Shown: positions 1-6,751, numbered from the stretch's first letter. The stretch: DNA of 13,090 bases from Bacteroidales bacterium UBA714 (GCA_002298075.1 DBLW01000008.1:1-13090); one strand, 5' to 3'. The notes: generated from the letters alone by a model not told the origin. Translations and numbers: made by a program.

Positions 1-6
1 AAAAAA

Positions 7-1164
7 ATGTATTTTTTCAAACCTACAGCTTACATTCATTACGTACCGGCAAAACTCCATGATACCGGGGATGTCTGGTATATTTCCTACTACGTCATAA
101 ATCCTGCAACAGGCAAGCTGAAGCGAATGCGCTTAAAGCTCAATCACATCAAGCCTGTCAGAGAAAGAAAAAAGGCAGCCAAAGCAATCATGGCCAGCCT
201 AAATGAGAAACTGGCTTTGGGGTGGAATCCCATGCATGATGCAGCTTCTAATAATATGTCTGTAAAAATGTTCGATGCCATGGATGCTTTTCTGCGTGTA
301 AAAGAAAAGGAATCCGAGCACAGTACGATACGGACTTATCGCTCTCAAGTCAAGATACTGAAAGAATGGCTGTTAAAGAATGGGTTTGACAGGAATGGCT
401 GTGCAAGTGCCTTTTCAAAGATTGTGGCAATCCGTTTTATGAATGATGTTGATGAGGACGTAAGATTGTGTGCGCAGACTTATAACAACCGTTTACGCTT
501 TTGTTCAATAATGTGCAATTGGATGGTTGAAAAAGGATATATGTCTTCCAATCCTTTTGCTTCTTTAAAACGAAAGCCTAAAAAACAGACTCATAAAACC
601 AGAAGAACGTTTAATGATGACGAACTGAAGCGTCTGTGGGATTTTCTTGAACAAGAAAACCGTGGTTATCTTTTGATATGCCTGTTCTGTTATTGCTGCT
701 TTATGCGTCCTAAAGAAATTGTGTTGCTCAAGTGCGGAGATATAGATATCAGGAGACAAATTCTTAATGTGAGAGGCGCTATAGCAAAAAATGACAATGA
801 TTCACAAAGAACTATCCCGGATACAATGATGAAGTATTTGCTGGAGATAGATTTGAGCCATAGTGACTGGTATCTGTTTTCCGGCAAGCATGACTTTTTA
901 CCCGGTTCTGCAAAGATATGGAGCCAGAGGATTTCGGACTATTGGTTTAAAAATGTGCGTCCGGCCTGCGGTTTCTCAAAGGATTTGCAATTTTACTCTC
1001 TTAAGGATACGGGTATAACAAATATGCTCGGTCAAGGCGTTCCAGCCTCATTTGTCAAGCAGCAGGCTGATCACAGCAGCTTAGCCATGACTTCTGCGTA
1101 TTTGGGTAAATCGTCAAAAGCCAATGACAAACTGAAAAAGGTCGATATTATCAATGTGGATTGA
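7..1164 (+). CDS. Tyrosine recombinase / phage integrase (385 aa)
   Basis: Site-specific recombinase expected to integrate and excise the phage by cutting DNA with a catalytic tyrosine. Residues about 1-80 look like an arm-binding and linker region, 85-190 like a SAM-like core-binding domain (HSTIRTYRSQVKILKEW, then NPFASLKRK), and 200-385 form the catalytic domain. Visible active-site candidates are Arg234 (CFMRPKEI), Lys261, His356 (ADHSSL) and Tyr365 (AYLG). The His-to-Tyr spacing of 9 is normal for the family. The box that usually reads HxLRHT is YSLKDT here, so Tyr330 and Lys333 replace the usual His and Arg. The length is normal for Bacteroidetes integrases and the frame is intact. The ATG is only 7 bases from the window edge, so neither a ribosome site nor a longer start can be assessed. 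The gene is convergent with the lysis cassette, 22 bases apart. It could instead be an invertase or a mobile-element recombinase, but its position beside phage tail and lysis genes favours an integrase. Confidence 0.9.
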   Translation: MYFFKPTAYIHYVPAKLHDTGDVWYISYYVINPATGKLKRMRLKLNHIKPVRERKKAAKAIMASLNEKLALGWNPMHDAASNNMSVKMFDAMDAFLRVKEKESEHSTIRTYRSQVKILKEWLLKNGFDRNGCASAFSKIVAIRFMNDVDEDVRLCAQTYNNRLRFCSIMCNWMVEKGYMSSNPFASLKRKPKKQTHKTRRTFNDDELKRLWDFLEQENRGYLLICLFCYCCFMRPKEIVLLKCGDIDIRRQILNVRGAIAKNDNDSQRTIPDTMMKYLLEIDLSHSDWYLFSGKHDFLPGSAKIWSQRISDYWFKNVRPACGFSKDLQFYSLKDTGITNMLGQGVPASFVKQQADHSSLAMTSAYLGKSSKANDKLKKVDIINVD

Positions 1165-1186
1165 ATATCATTGTAAAATATTTGCA

Positions 1187-1744
1187 TCACCATCTTGCGA
1201 CAGGAATTTTTATTCCGGCTGAAACAAATGCCTGATTGTTGATGAAATTATATCCGGCTCCGGCATTTACGGTGAATCTTTTCCAGTTATGTTCATATAT
1301 GATGGATGTTGCGGTGCTGAACCGGTCTGAATATATCATTTGTGCAGAAAGGATGATGCTGTTGCTTCTTGTGTCAATGACTCTTTTTGTATTCGTTATG
1401 ACCGTAGTCTGGGGAAACACTTCTATCCAGTCAAGCTGTGGCTTGTATCCGCTTACTTGCGCCCTATAGCCCTCTCCTTCGTAGCTTTTTACCTCCATGG
1501 GCAGTACGGCAAGACTGTCATTCCTTATGATGATATCCTCAATGGGGACTTTGATGTCATCCTCGGATATGGTGATGTCCACCAATAACGGATAAGGTAT
1601 GCGCAGCGTATCCCGGAGGGTAAGGGTGTCTGTTTTGACAATGACTTCCCCTTTGTCCGGAATTCTGCGTCCTGCAAGGCTCCCGGCGATGAAGCAGATT
1701 GCCGCTATGGCCAGCAGTGCAATTGTTCTGTAAATGGCTTTCAT
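1187..1744 (-). CDS. Membrane-anchored lysis-cassette protein, possible spanin (185 aa)
   Basis: Not assigned to a named family with confidence. Residues about 5-24 (ALLAIAAICFIAGSLAG) form one hydrophobic helix after a short basic N-terminus and are followed by Arg-Arg. Cys17 is not in a good lipobox because Ile precedes it, so a transmembrane anchor is more likely than a lipoprotein. Residues 28-125 are polar and beta-prone (TDTLTLRDTLRIPYP) and probably periplasmic. Residues about 128-185 show alternating amphipathic strands (SIILSAQMIY, ATSIIYEHNW, FTVNAGAGYNF, AFVSAGIKIPV) and end in Trp, like outer-membrane barrel hairpins. It is the last gene of the cassette, 10 bases after the M15 endolysin, which is where spanin genes are often found. 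The spanin role is inferred from position and topology only. A structural or host-interaction protein is the alternative. Confidence 0.75.
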   Translation of the reverse strand: MKAIYRTIALLAIAAICFIAGSLAGRRIPDKGEVIVKTDTLTLRDTLRIPYPLLVDITISEDDIKVPIEDIIIRNDSLAVLPMEVKSYEGEGYRAQVSGYKPQLDWIEVFPQTTVITNTKRVIDTRSNSIILSAQMIYSDRFSTATSIIYEHNWKRFTVNAGAGYNFINNQAFVSAGIKIPVARW

Positions 1745-1754
1745 GTATTCAGAC

Positions 1755-2222
1755 TCATGACTGTTTCATATTGACCTTTTCCCCTTTGTAATTCTTGCTG
1801 TAGAGAATCTGTCCACGCTGCTTTCCGTCCGATTTGTGGCTGAAATGCACGAAGGTAGGGTAAAGTATCATCTGGTCAAACGGCAGCTTCATATCATATG
1901 CCAACTGTGCCAGTTGAAGGACTACGTCGGGATCTCCGGCCGTGTTCCTGTTCCCGTAAGGGCATACATCTGCCGCTTCTCCCTTGAGGTGCTGGCTTGT
2001 AGCAGCTCCAAATACTGCCTTATTCAATTCCATGCAGCGGTATCCGCTATTTATATGGAGCGGCTTTCCCCAAGCATCACGCAAAGGCTGCAGAACATTG
2101 TTTACAAGGGCCTTTACGGAATCCCTTATCTCCATGCTTGCAATCATGTTCTTGAACTTGAATTCCGGCTGGTCTGTCACCTCGAACTCCTTGTAGCTGA
2201 AATCTTTTGATATCGTTCCCAT
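1755..2222 (-). CDS. Endolysin, zinc D-Ala-D-Ala carboxypeptidase-like M15 peptidase (155 aa)
   Basis: Predicted zinc peptidase that cleaves peptide stems of peptidoglycan, acting as the phage endolysin. The M15 (VanY/DacB-like) fold is recognisable from the INSGYRCMELN segment (57-67), the SQHLKGEAADV motif (76-86) with zinc-ligand candidates His78 and Asp85, and FVHFSH (124-129) with His126 as the third ligand. Asp116 in PFDQMI is a possible catalytic acid. At 155 residues it is a single compact domain, normal for Bacteroidales phage M15 proteins. No signal peptide or membrane segment is visible, so it should stay cytoplasmic until the inner membrane is opened by another protein. The start follows the upstream stop by 3 bases (TAG-CGC-ATG), suggesting coupled translation. 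A minor tail-associated hydrolase is possible, but its place between two membrane-protein genes supports lysis. Confidence 0.9.
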   Translation of the reverse strand: MGTISKDFSYKEFEVTDQPEFKFKNMIASMEIRDSVKALVNNVLQPLRDAWGKPLHINSGYRCMELNKAVFGAATSQHLKGEAADVCPYGNRNTAGDPDVVLQLAQLAYDMKLPFDQMILYPTFVHFSHKSDGKQRGQILYSKNYKGEKVNMKQS

Positions 2223-2225
2223 GCG

Positions 2226-2840
2226 CTATCTTATTTCCGGTAATATGTACTGAATCTTGTCAGCAGCATCCTCGAGCGTCTTCCTGCAGAAGATGGGATC
2301 GGCGTTCATCGTGTCATTGAACTCACAGATGATGCTTCCAATCCAGTCGTATCTGTCATCGGACAGCCGGCGGATTACTGATGACACCGAGCCGTTCATT
2401 GACAAAATGGCTCTGGCACGCTTGTCACGTACCTCAGAAGCAATGTCCCGGAACTGTAAATATTCCCTTGATGCCAGTTCCGAGACGAAAAGAGCGACAT
2501 TGGCTATCTCCAGGTTCTGTATGGATGATTTCATGCCCTTGATTCCGTTGCGTTTGACTTCCATGCTCACAGATATGAAATGGTTGTCGGACAACGGGTG
2601 TGGCTGCACGATGTATGCCCGGTCCGCCTGCAGCTCATGCAATATGTGCCACAGAACCCCATAGATGGCTCCTGTGTTGTCTGAGCGTATTTTGCTTTTC
2701 CGCTCTTCATCTCTGCGCATCTGCTCGATGCGCAAGTCTGTCATCTTGTCCTTTGTCTTCTGGTTGTACGCAAACCAGCCGGCTATTATAGCGGCTATGG
2801 CGCTGATTATAGGTGCTATGTATTCCATGGTGATTGTCAT
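2226..2840 (-). CDS. Single-helix membrane protein of the lysis cassette, holin candidate (204 aa)
   Basis: Not assigned to a named family. One hydrophobic helix lies near the N-terminus (about 7-25, YIAPIISAIAAIIAGWFAY). It is followed by a strongly basic, charged stretch (27-53), so the roughly 175-residue C-terminal domain should lie in the cytoplasm. That domain is mostly alpha-helical with many charged residues and a Trp-Ile-Gly segment near 166. The gene opens the cassette before the M15 endolysin, where a holin would be expected, but a single helix with a large soluble tail is unlike typical small multi-helix holins. Two ATGs four codons apart (2840 and 2828) precede the helix, and neither has a Shine-Dalgarno sequence. 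The first directly abuts the T-run of a terminator-like hairpin. It could instead be a regulator of lysis or an exclusion protein. The gene call is firm and the role is weak. Confidence 0.75.
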   Translation of the reverse strand: MTITMEYIAPIISAIAAIIAGWFAYNQKTKDKMTDLRIEQMRRDEERKSKIRSDNTGAIYGVLWHILHELQADRAYIVQPHPLSDNHFISVSMEVKRNGIKGMKSSIQNLEIANVALFVSELASREYLQFRDIASEVRDKRARAILSMNGSVSSVIRRLSDDRYDWIGSIICEFNDTMNADPIFCRKTLEDAADKIQYILPEIR

Positions 2841-2916
2841 AAAAAAGGGAGGTCTGCTGCTGTGTGTTCAACTTAGCTTTACATCCAACTGTTTGTAATA
2901 TATTATAAGCCTCCCT
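2841..2916 (-). terminator. Terminator-like hairpin between fiber genes and lysis cassette
   Basis: On the minus strand AGGGAGG (2916-2910) can pair perfectly with CCTCCCT (2852-2846), and the stem runs straight into a T-run (2846-2841) that touches the ATG at 2840. The stem starts 9 bases after the stop of the last fiber gene. The 57-base loop is far longer than in usual intrinsic terminators, though a weak inner CTTA/TAAG pairing could shorten it. This is either a terminator or attenuator ending the structural transcript, or a structured leader of the lysis genes. Confidence 0.45.
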
Positions 2917-2925
2917 ATGCTGTTG

Positions 2926-3741
2926 TCATATCTTGTTCTTCATGCTGAATGAGTACGTATAACCCCCTTTGTAAAGCACTCCGACACGGAATGTCTTCAA
3001 GCCGCTTCCGTAAGTGCCGTCCGGAGCGATGAGACGTATCCCGAACGATGCCGACCACCACAGCGAGTCCTGCTTTGCGTTTCTCCGCTCATATGTTCTG
3101 GGTGTCGCGCTTCCTCCGGTGTTGCGTACGTCAATGCATAAAGGTGCCGTCTTTGTCAGGCATGTAAGCCATAGCCTTGCATTGGTGGTGTCAGTGTTCT
3201 TTCCTCCGGCCTCTATTGCCGGGATAAAGGCTTTCATCATGATGTTCATCAGGCTTAACCTGGAGGGGAGTGCACGGAACGTCACTGCCGGAAGGTCCGG
3301 ATATGGTGCGGTAGTTTCTGACATCAGGCACTCTTCGACAGGAATATATTTCTTGCCGCGTTTTGGATGATAGATGTACAATTTCACGGTCCAGTCTCCT
3401 GATGGAGGGGCACCGATGAACCTCAGTCCTGTGGTCCTGTCCAATATGCATGGCCGATTTAATCCGGAATGGGTGTATTGTGTCCTGAATCTCTTGTGCT
3501 TTGGAACGATTACATCGAATTCAGGTACGGCATTGCCTATGTTATCCGGAATCTCCGTTTTCAATGCAAAGTCTTCAGCATGCCTTCCGTCAATCATGTC
3601 GGCATTGAGTCCTTTGACTAAGGTTGTGGATTTCACGGTAACTGGAGCTGTACCTTGCTGTACAGTGCTCTGTATTTGCCCGGCATTAAGAATCTTATTC
3701 CCGCTCAGGTCCTGGTCCGCAAGATGTTTTTTGCTTGGCAT
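2926..3741 (-). CDS. Tail fiber / receptor-binding type protein B (271 aa)
   Basis: Predicted tail fiber or tail-tip appendage. The N-terminus carries DLSGNKILN (11-19) and then GLNADMIDGRHAEDFAL (44-60), the 'NAD..DG.H...F' motif seen in many phage fiber proteins. The remaining roughly 200 residues are beta-rich with a Trp-Trp pair (228-229, LWWSASFGI) and no recognised enzyme motif, consistent with a receptor-binding C-terminus. The open frame extends 48 codons upstream to 3885, but that part reads through the end of the preceding fiber gene in another frame. The ATG at 3741 lies 2 bases after that gene's TAG and gives the family-like N-terminus, so it was chosen. Part of the gene is strikingly G+C-rich (about 62% over 3001-3120) compared with its neighbours, suggesting exchange with other phages. 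Confidence 0.8.
   Translation of the reverse strand: MPSKKHLADQDLSGNKILNAGQIQSTVQQGTAPVTVKSTTLVKGLNADMIDGRHAEDFALKTEIPDNIGNAVPEFDVIVPKHKRFRTQYTHSGLNRPCILDRTTGLRFIGAPPSGDWTVKLYIYHPKRGKKYIPVEECLMSETTAPYPDLPAVTFRALPSRLSLMNIMMKAFIPAIEAGGKNTDTTNARLWLTCLTKTAPLCIDVRNTGGSATPRTYERRNAKQDSLWWSASFGIRLIAPDGTYGSGLKTFRVGVLYKGGYTYSFSMKNKI
3688..3711 (-). repeat. Direct repeat copy encoding DLSGNKIL in fiber B
   Basis: This 24-base stretch matches 4773-4796 at 19 of 24 positions in the same orientation, and encodes the shared fiber N-terminal motif. Three of the five mismatches are third-codon changes that keep the amino acid. It probably reflects common descent of fiber N-termini and could serve as a short homology for fiber exchange. 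Confidence 0.5.
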
Positions 3742-3743
3742 TT

Positions 3744-4826
3744 CTAATTGTTCAGGTCGTAAAACACATATATTACCAGCGGAGATGAAGTGCTGACAGT
3801 GCCGTTCCATGATACGGTCGCCGTACTGTCTGTCGCAGAACCGAGCGTAACGGCGCATTCCACTTTCTGCTTTCCAAGGAAACATGCCACATCCCTGATG
3901 TGTACGCTTTTTCCTTCGGCCTCCGGAATGGTGCCCAGGTCGATGATTTTCGTATTCCCTGATGTCGCGCTCACTTTGTATGTCCTCAAGGCTCCGTCCG
4001 CTTTTGTCTTGAGTTCATTGATTTCATCCACGCGTGCGCTGTTCCATCCGCTGACTTTGTCATACAGCTTTTTGACGCTCAGTCCGGCTGATGATACCGT
4101 GATGTATTCGGTACTGTCGGTCGCTACCTTGACAGCAATCACCTTCCCCGATACGCTGATTCCCTTCCCTGCTGTATATACGTCAATGAGCGATGTGACG
4201 TTCAGATAGATGTATTTCTCGCCGTCTGCGTTAGGTACATTGAACGTAAAGAGTATATATGTGCCTGCCGGATATGTCGTGCCGTCAAGTCCTTGCCCCG
4301 GGTTTACGGCCAGTGCCACGTCCTTGACCATTGAATCCCTGAGGAAAATGGATGCGTCTATGTTTCCGAGAACGGTGTCTGCTCCTGTTGAGTCCGTGTA
4401 CTTCAGTTTTATTGTCTTGTCTGAAGAGTTGTAGGAGCAGCTGAGACCGTCCTTGACCCTGGAGTCGATTCTTGCCGGCATTTTTGAGATTTCGCTGTTG
4501 TGCTTCATCTCAAGGACTGTGAGTTTTTGAGTCAAGTTTGACATTTGGGCTGAGATATGTGTCCCATTCTCCTCAAGTGTTGTCAGGCGTGTCTTTATTC
4601 CGCTTACCTCAGCCGACATGCCAGTTGCCAATGCGGCCAGTTCCACCTGGTCTGTCAACGCCTGCCATGCAGTTCCGTTATAATACTTGATTTTATTGTC
4701 CGTGGTGTTGTAATAAATCCGTCCTTTTGCCTTTGCGGCCGGATCCGTGGCCAGTCCTTCCAGCAGAACCTGAAGGATCTTGTTCCCTCCGAGGTCTATG
4801 TCAACAAAAAACTTCCTGTTTGCCAT
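3744..4826 (-). CDS. Tail fiber protein A (360 aa)
   Basis: Predicted tail fiber. The N-terminus has FFVDIDLGGNKIL (6-18), matching the next fiber gene, then GRIYYNTTDNKIKYYNGTAW (35-54), a motif typical of phage fiber shafts. Residues 75-110 look coiled-coil, consistent with trimer formation. A beta-rich body follows (about 126-250) with SIFLRDSMVKD, a 'GTYILFTFN' segment and 'VYTAGKGISV', a layout recalled from other Bacteroidales phage fibers. A second short helix precedes a C-terminal module (about 281-360) containing KVECAV and VSWNG, which is also found at the C-terminus of the upstream 259-residue protein. No enzymatic motif is seen. The gene starts 7 bases after the upstream gene and ends 2 bases before the next, within one transcription unit. 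The receptor is unknown. Confidence 0.85.
   Translation of the reverse strand: MANRKFFVDIDLGGNKILQVLLEGLATDPAAKAKGRIYYNTTDNKIKYYNGTAWQALTDQVELAALATGMSAEVSGIKTRLTTLEENGTHISAQMSNLTQKLTVLEMKHNSEISKMPARIDSRVKDGLSCSYNSSDKTIKLKYTDSTGADTVLGNIDASIFLRDSMVKDVALAVNPGQGLDGTTYPAGTYILFTFNVPNADGEKYIYLNVTSLIDVYTAGKGISVSGKVIAVKVATDSTEYITVSSAGLSVKKLYDKVSGWNSARVDEINELKTKADGALRTYKVSATSGNTKIIDLGTIPEAEGKSVHIRDVACFLGKQKVECAVTLGSATDSTATVSWNGTVSTSSPLVIYVFYDLNN
4773..4796 (-). repeat. Direct repeat copy encoding DLGGNKIL in fiber A
   Basis: Partner of the 3688-3711 copy, near the start of the 360-residue fiber gene. Both copies lie at codons 11-18 of their genes, so their position as well as their sequence is conserved. 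They are direct rather than inverted, so they would not support inversion switching. Confidence 0.5.
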
Positions 4827-4833
4827 AATATTA

Positions 4834-5613
4834 TCAGATTAAATATATCATACCGCTTAATTCACCGTTCCATGAAACGGACACCACATCCTTGCTTTCA
4901 TACCTTACCACACACTCCACCTTTTCTTTGTCAGATGAAATCACCGTCACTGATGGGAAGCGATTGAGTCCGTGTGAAATGACCATGGGGTTGTTGTTGA
5001 TTTCAACTAAGTGGCTCTTCAGCATATCATTCGCCAGCTGTTCCTCTGCAGCAGTGGCACGGTCTATTTCCTCACGGATAGCTTTGTCGATTTCTTCTGC
5101 AAGGCTTTTGAATTGATTGACAATTCTTGCAGGTTCCATGGCGTATTCCTCCTCAGTTCCTTCATAGCCATATTTGCGGGCAAGTTCATATGCTGAATAT
5201 CCGGACATGATTGGTGATAGCACATTCTCGCCATGCGACGTTGGGCTTGCATCAGAATTTCCCGGCCACAGTATCAGGCCCGTAGCAATCGTCATCGGTA
5301 TGGCGCGTTGTCCGTCAGGAAACTTATAGTCGGAAATGAATATTGTCATGCGGGCGAACATTTCTCCGCATCCTATGAATGAACGGCTGAGGGATATGTT
5401 TGAAATGAGACTCATACCATCATCTGACAATGAACATGATTGAAAGTGGTCTCCGTTGCGCTCAACGATATACCTTCCGTTGAATCCTTTTGTGAAATAT
5501 TCAATCCGTAAGTTTTCAGGGACAGGAATCTGTCTCTGTTCTCCATTTTCTTCGGTCCGGTAAAATTTTTCAACTCTTATGAAGTCCCCTTTAAAATTTT
5601 GGTGCATCATCAT
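4834..5613 (-). CDS. Baseplate/fiber-adaptor type protein (259 aa)
   Basis: Probable tail-tip protein that anchors fibers. Residues about 6-118 form a beta-rich N-terminal domain resembling in outline the BppU-type baseplate adaptors. GYSAYELARKYGYEGTEEEY (138-157) is a clear 'saYe.A...G..GteeeW'-like linker seen in many phage fiber proteins. A charged helical segment follows (about 162-198, rich in Glu and Ala, probably coiled coil). The C-terminus holds KVECVV (231-236) and VSVSWNG (244-250), shared with the downstream fiber. Three consecutive ATGs (5613, 5610, 5607) are possible starts, and all lie before the upstream gene's stop at 5591, giving a 17-23 base overlap in another frame and likely coupled translation. 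Family assignment is by motif only and the function is inferred. Confidence 0.8.
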   Translation of the reverse strand: MMMHQNFKGDFIRVEKFYRTEENGEQRQIPVPENLRIEYFTKGFNGRYIVERNGDHFQSCSLSDDGMSLISNISLSRSFIGCGEMFARMTIFISDYKFPDGQRAIPMTIATGLILWPGNSDASPTSHGENVLSPIMSGYSAYELARKYGYEGTEEEYAMEPARIVNQFKSLAEEIDKAIREEIDRATAAEEQLANDMLKSHLVEINNNPMVISHGLNRFPSVTVISSDKEKVECVVRYESKDVVSVSWNGELSGMIYLI

Positions 5614-6751
5614 GTATTCGGTTTAATGTGTATGGTGGCATTAACTCTCTATCTGCAATACGAACGTTCAAATTTTCGGCATAATGCCATTTGAAAGTAA
5701 TGTTGTTCAATTCATGCCCCTTTGTCTTGGATTCGGCTTCGTCAACGACAATCTTTCTCCATGAGTCATCTCCGGTTGCCGTTTCTCCGTCTTTGATGAG
5801 TACATATCTTTCGTGAGATTCCAAAAAGTTATTCCAGTGTCTGATTTGCCCGGCAGTGTCAAGATATCCGGAATCCGACTTGAAATACATTTTGCTTGTA
5901 TTTGAAAGTTCGGCCTCATGTCCTGAATTTATGAATGTTGAAACGTCTGTTTCCAATTCTTGGGATTGGCTGCCGACAGCATATATGTAATCATAAGTGC
6001 CTAATGAATTTCTGAAGCGGAATTCCTTTACCATTGAATTCGTGTGTACAATGAATCTCTGTGCATATTGTTCGTGCCCTTCAATGTAAATGTCATATGC
6101 AACAATTGCATCGTCAAATGCCAAATCAGAAACTAATGCTTGAATTGTGTCATATGAACAATCAATGGTGAGAATACGGCCAGAAGAAAGTGGCACAAAT
6201 TCAAAAGTTTCCAAAAGAACTTCATGAGGAGTCTGAAAACGGAAATAGACCTTTGAAAGGACTCTGAGATTCAGTATCTCCTCAGTGTCTGTTTGAGGAA
6301 TAAATGTTGCCAATTCTTCTTCACCATGTGTGAATGTCCTGACTTTTTGCGGGCGTATTGTCCACCAGCGTCCAATGCTTGATAATGCCGGAATATCGCT
6401 TGGGTCGCATTCGCAAAAAATGACTTTACTCTCCCACACCGCTCTCTCTTCTTGACATTCAGCAGAAATGATTACTTGCGGTAAAAAACCATATGAATCC
6501 GGAATGAGATATTGGCTTATTGATTGCAGCATCTCTTTCAATTTCAAATCCACTCTGTTCATTCTTGCTTGAAGCTTGAACTCGGTTTGCAATCGTGTTG
6601 TCGGAGGTCTGGTATTTCCAGGTTGAAGGAATATGACTCTGAAATCGAAATTTATAATGCCGTTATTTATAGGTGTATCCGTCAATGTGAGAATTGAGGC
6701 TGCTCCTGTCAACAGTACCGGCAATGTTTCGTATGTGTTCTCAAATGTCAT
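5591..6751 (-). CDS. Phage tail structural-type protein, function unassigned (386 aa)
   Basis: No named family recognised. It is beta-rich throughout, with a Trp-Trp segment (GRWWTIRPQK, 127-136) and a C-terminal half (about 248-360) containing SLGTYDYIYAVG, KMYFKSDSGYL, HWNNFLESHERYVLI and NNITFKWHYAE. This pattern is compatible with proteins that sit between the tail-tip hub and the fibers in Bacteroidales phages. It has no signal peptide, membrane helix or enzyme motif. It lies between the 557-residue tail-tip gene (55-base gap) and the adaptor gene (overlap), supporting a role at the tail tip. A sampled row of the gene (6001-6060) is about 35% G+C, lower than the other rows I sampled in the tail block, which may mean a separate origin. 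The start at 6751 gives a sensible N-terminus, and no ribosome site is evident. Confidence 0.75.
   Translation of the reverse strand: MTFENTYETLPVLLTGAASILTLTDTPINNGIINFDFRVIFLQPGNTRPPTTRLQTEFKLQARMNRVDLKLKEMLQSISQYLIPDSYGFLPQVIISAECQEERAVWESKVIFCECDPSDIPALSSIGRWWTIRPQKVRTFTHGEEELATFIPQTDTEEILNLRVLSKVYFRFQTPHEVLLETFEFVPLSSGRILTIDCSYDTIQALVSDLAFDDAIVAYDIYIEGHEQYAQRFIVHTNSMVKEFRFRNSLGTYDYIYAVGSQSQELETDVSTFINSGHEAELSNTSKMYFKSDSGYLDTAGQIRHWNNFLESHERYVLIKDGETATGDDSWRKIVVDEAESKTKGHELNNITFKWHYAENLNVRIADRELMPPYTLNRIHDDAPKF

Noticed and set aside
1165..1230. Phage attachment site or terminator next to the recombinase gene
   Set aside because: No repeated core could be identified without the other prophage end. 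The GGAAT/ATTCC hairpin near 1204 has only five pairs, lacks a T-run and lies inside coding sequence.
1836..2210. Plus-strand open frame opposite the M15 peptidase gene
   Set aside because: The minus strand encodes a clear peptidase with conserved metal-ligand motifs, and the plus frame shows no family resemblance.
3742..3885. 48-codon upstream extension of the fiber B reading frame
   Set aside because: It overlaps the C-terminal coding part of fiber A in a different frame, has an unlikely Cys/Arg-rich composition, and a family-like start lies at 3741, just 2 bases after fiber A's stop.
2926..5613. Diversity-generating retroelement or invertible fiber cassette
   Set aside because: No reverse transcriptase or template/variable repeat pair is seen. 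The only notable repeat between fiber genes is short and in direct orientation, and no inverted repeats flank a gene segment.
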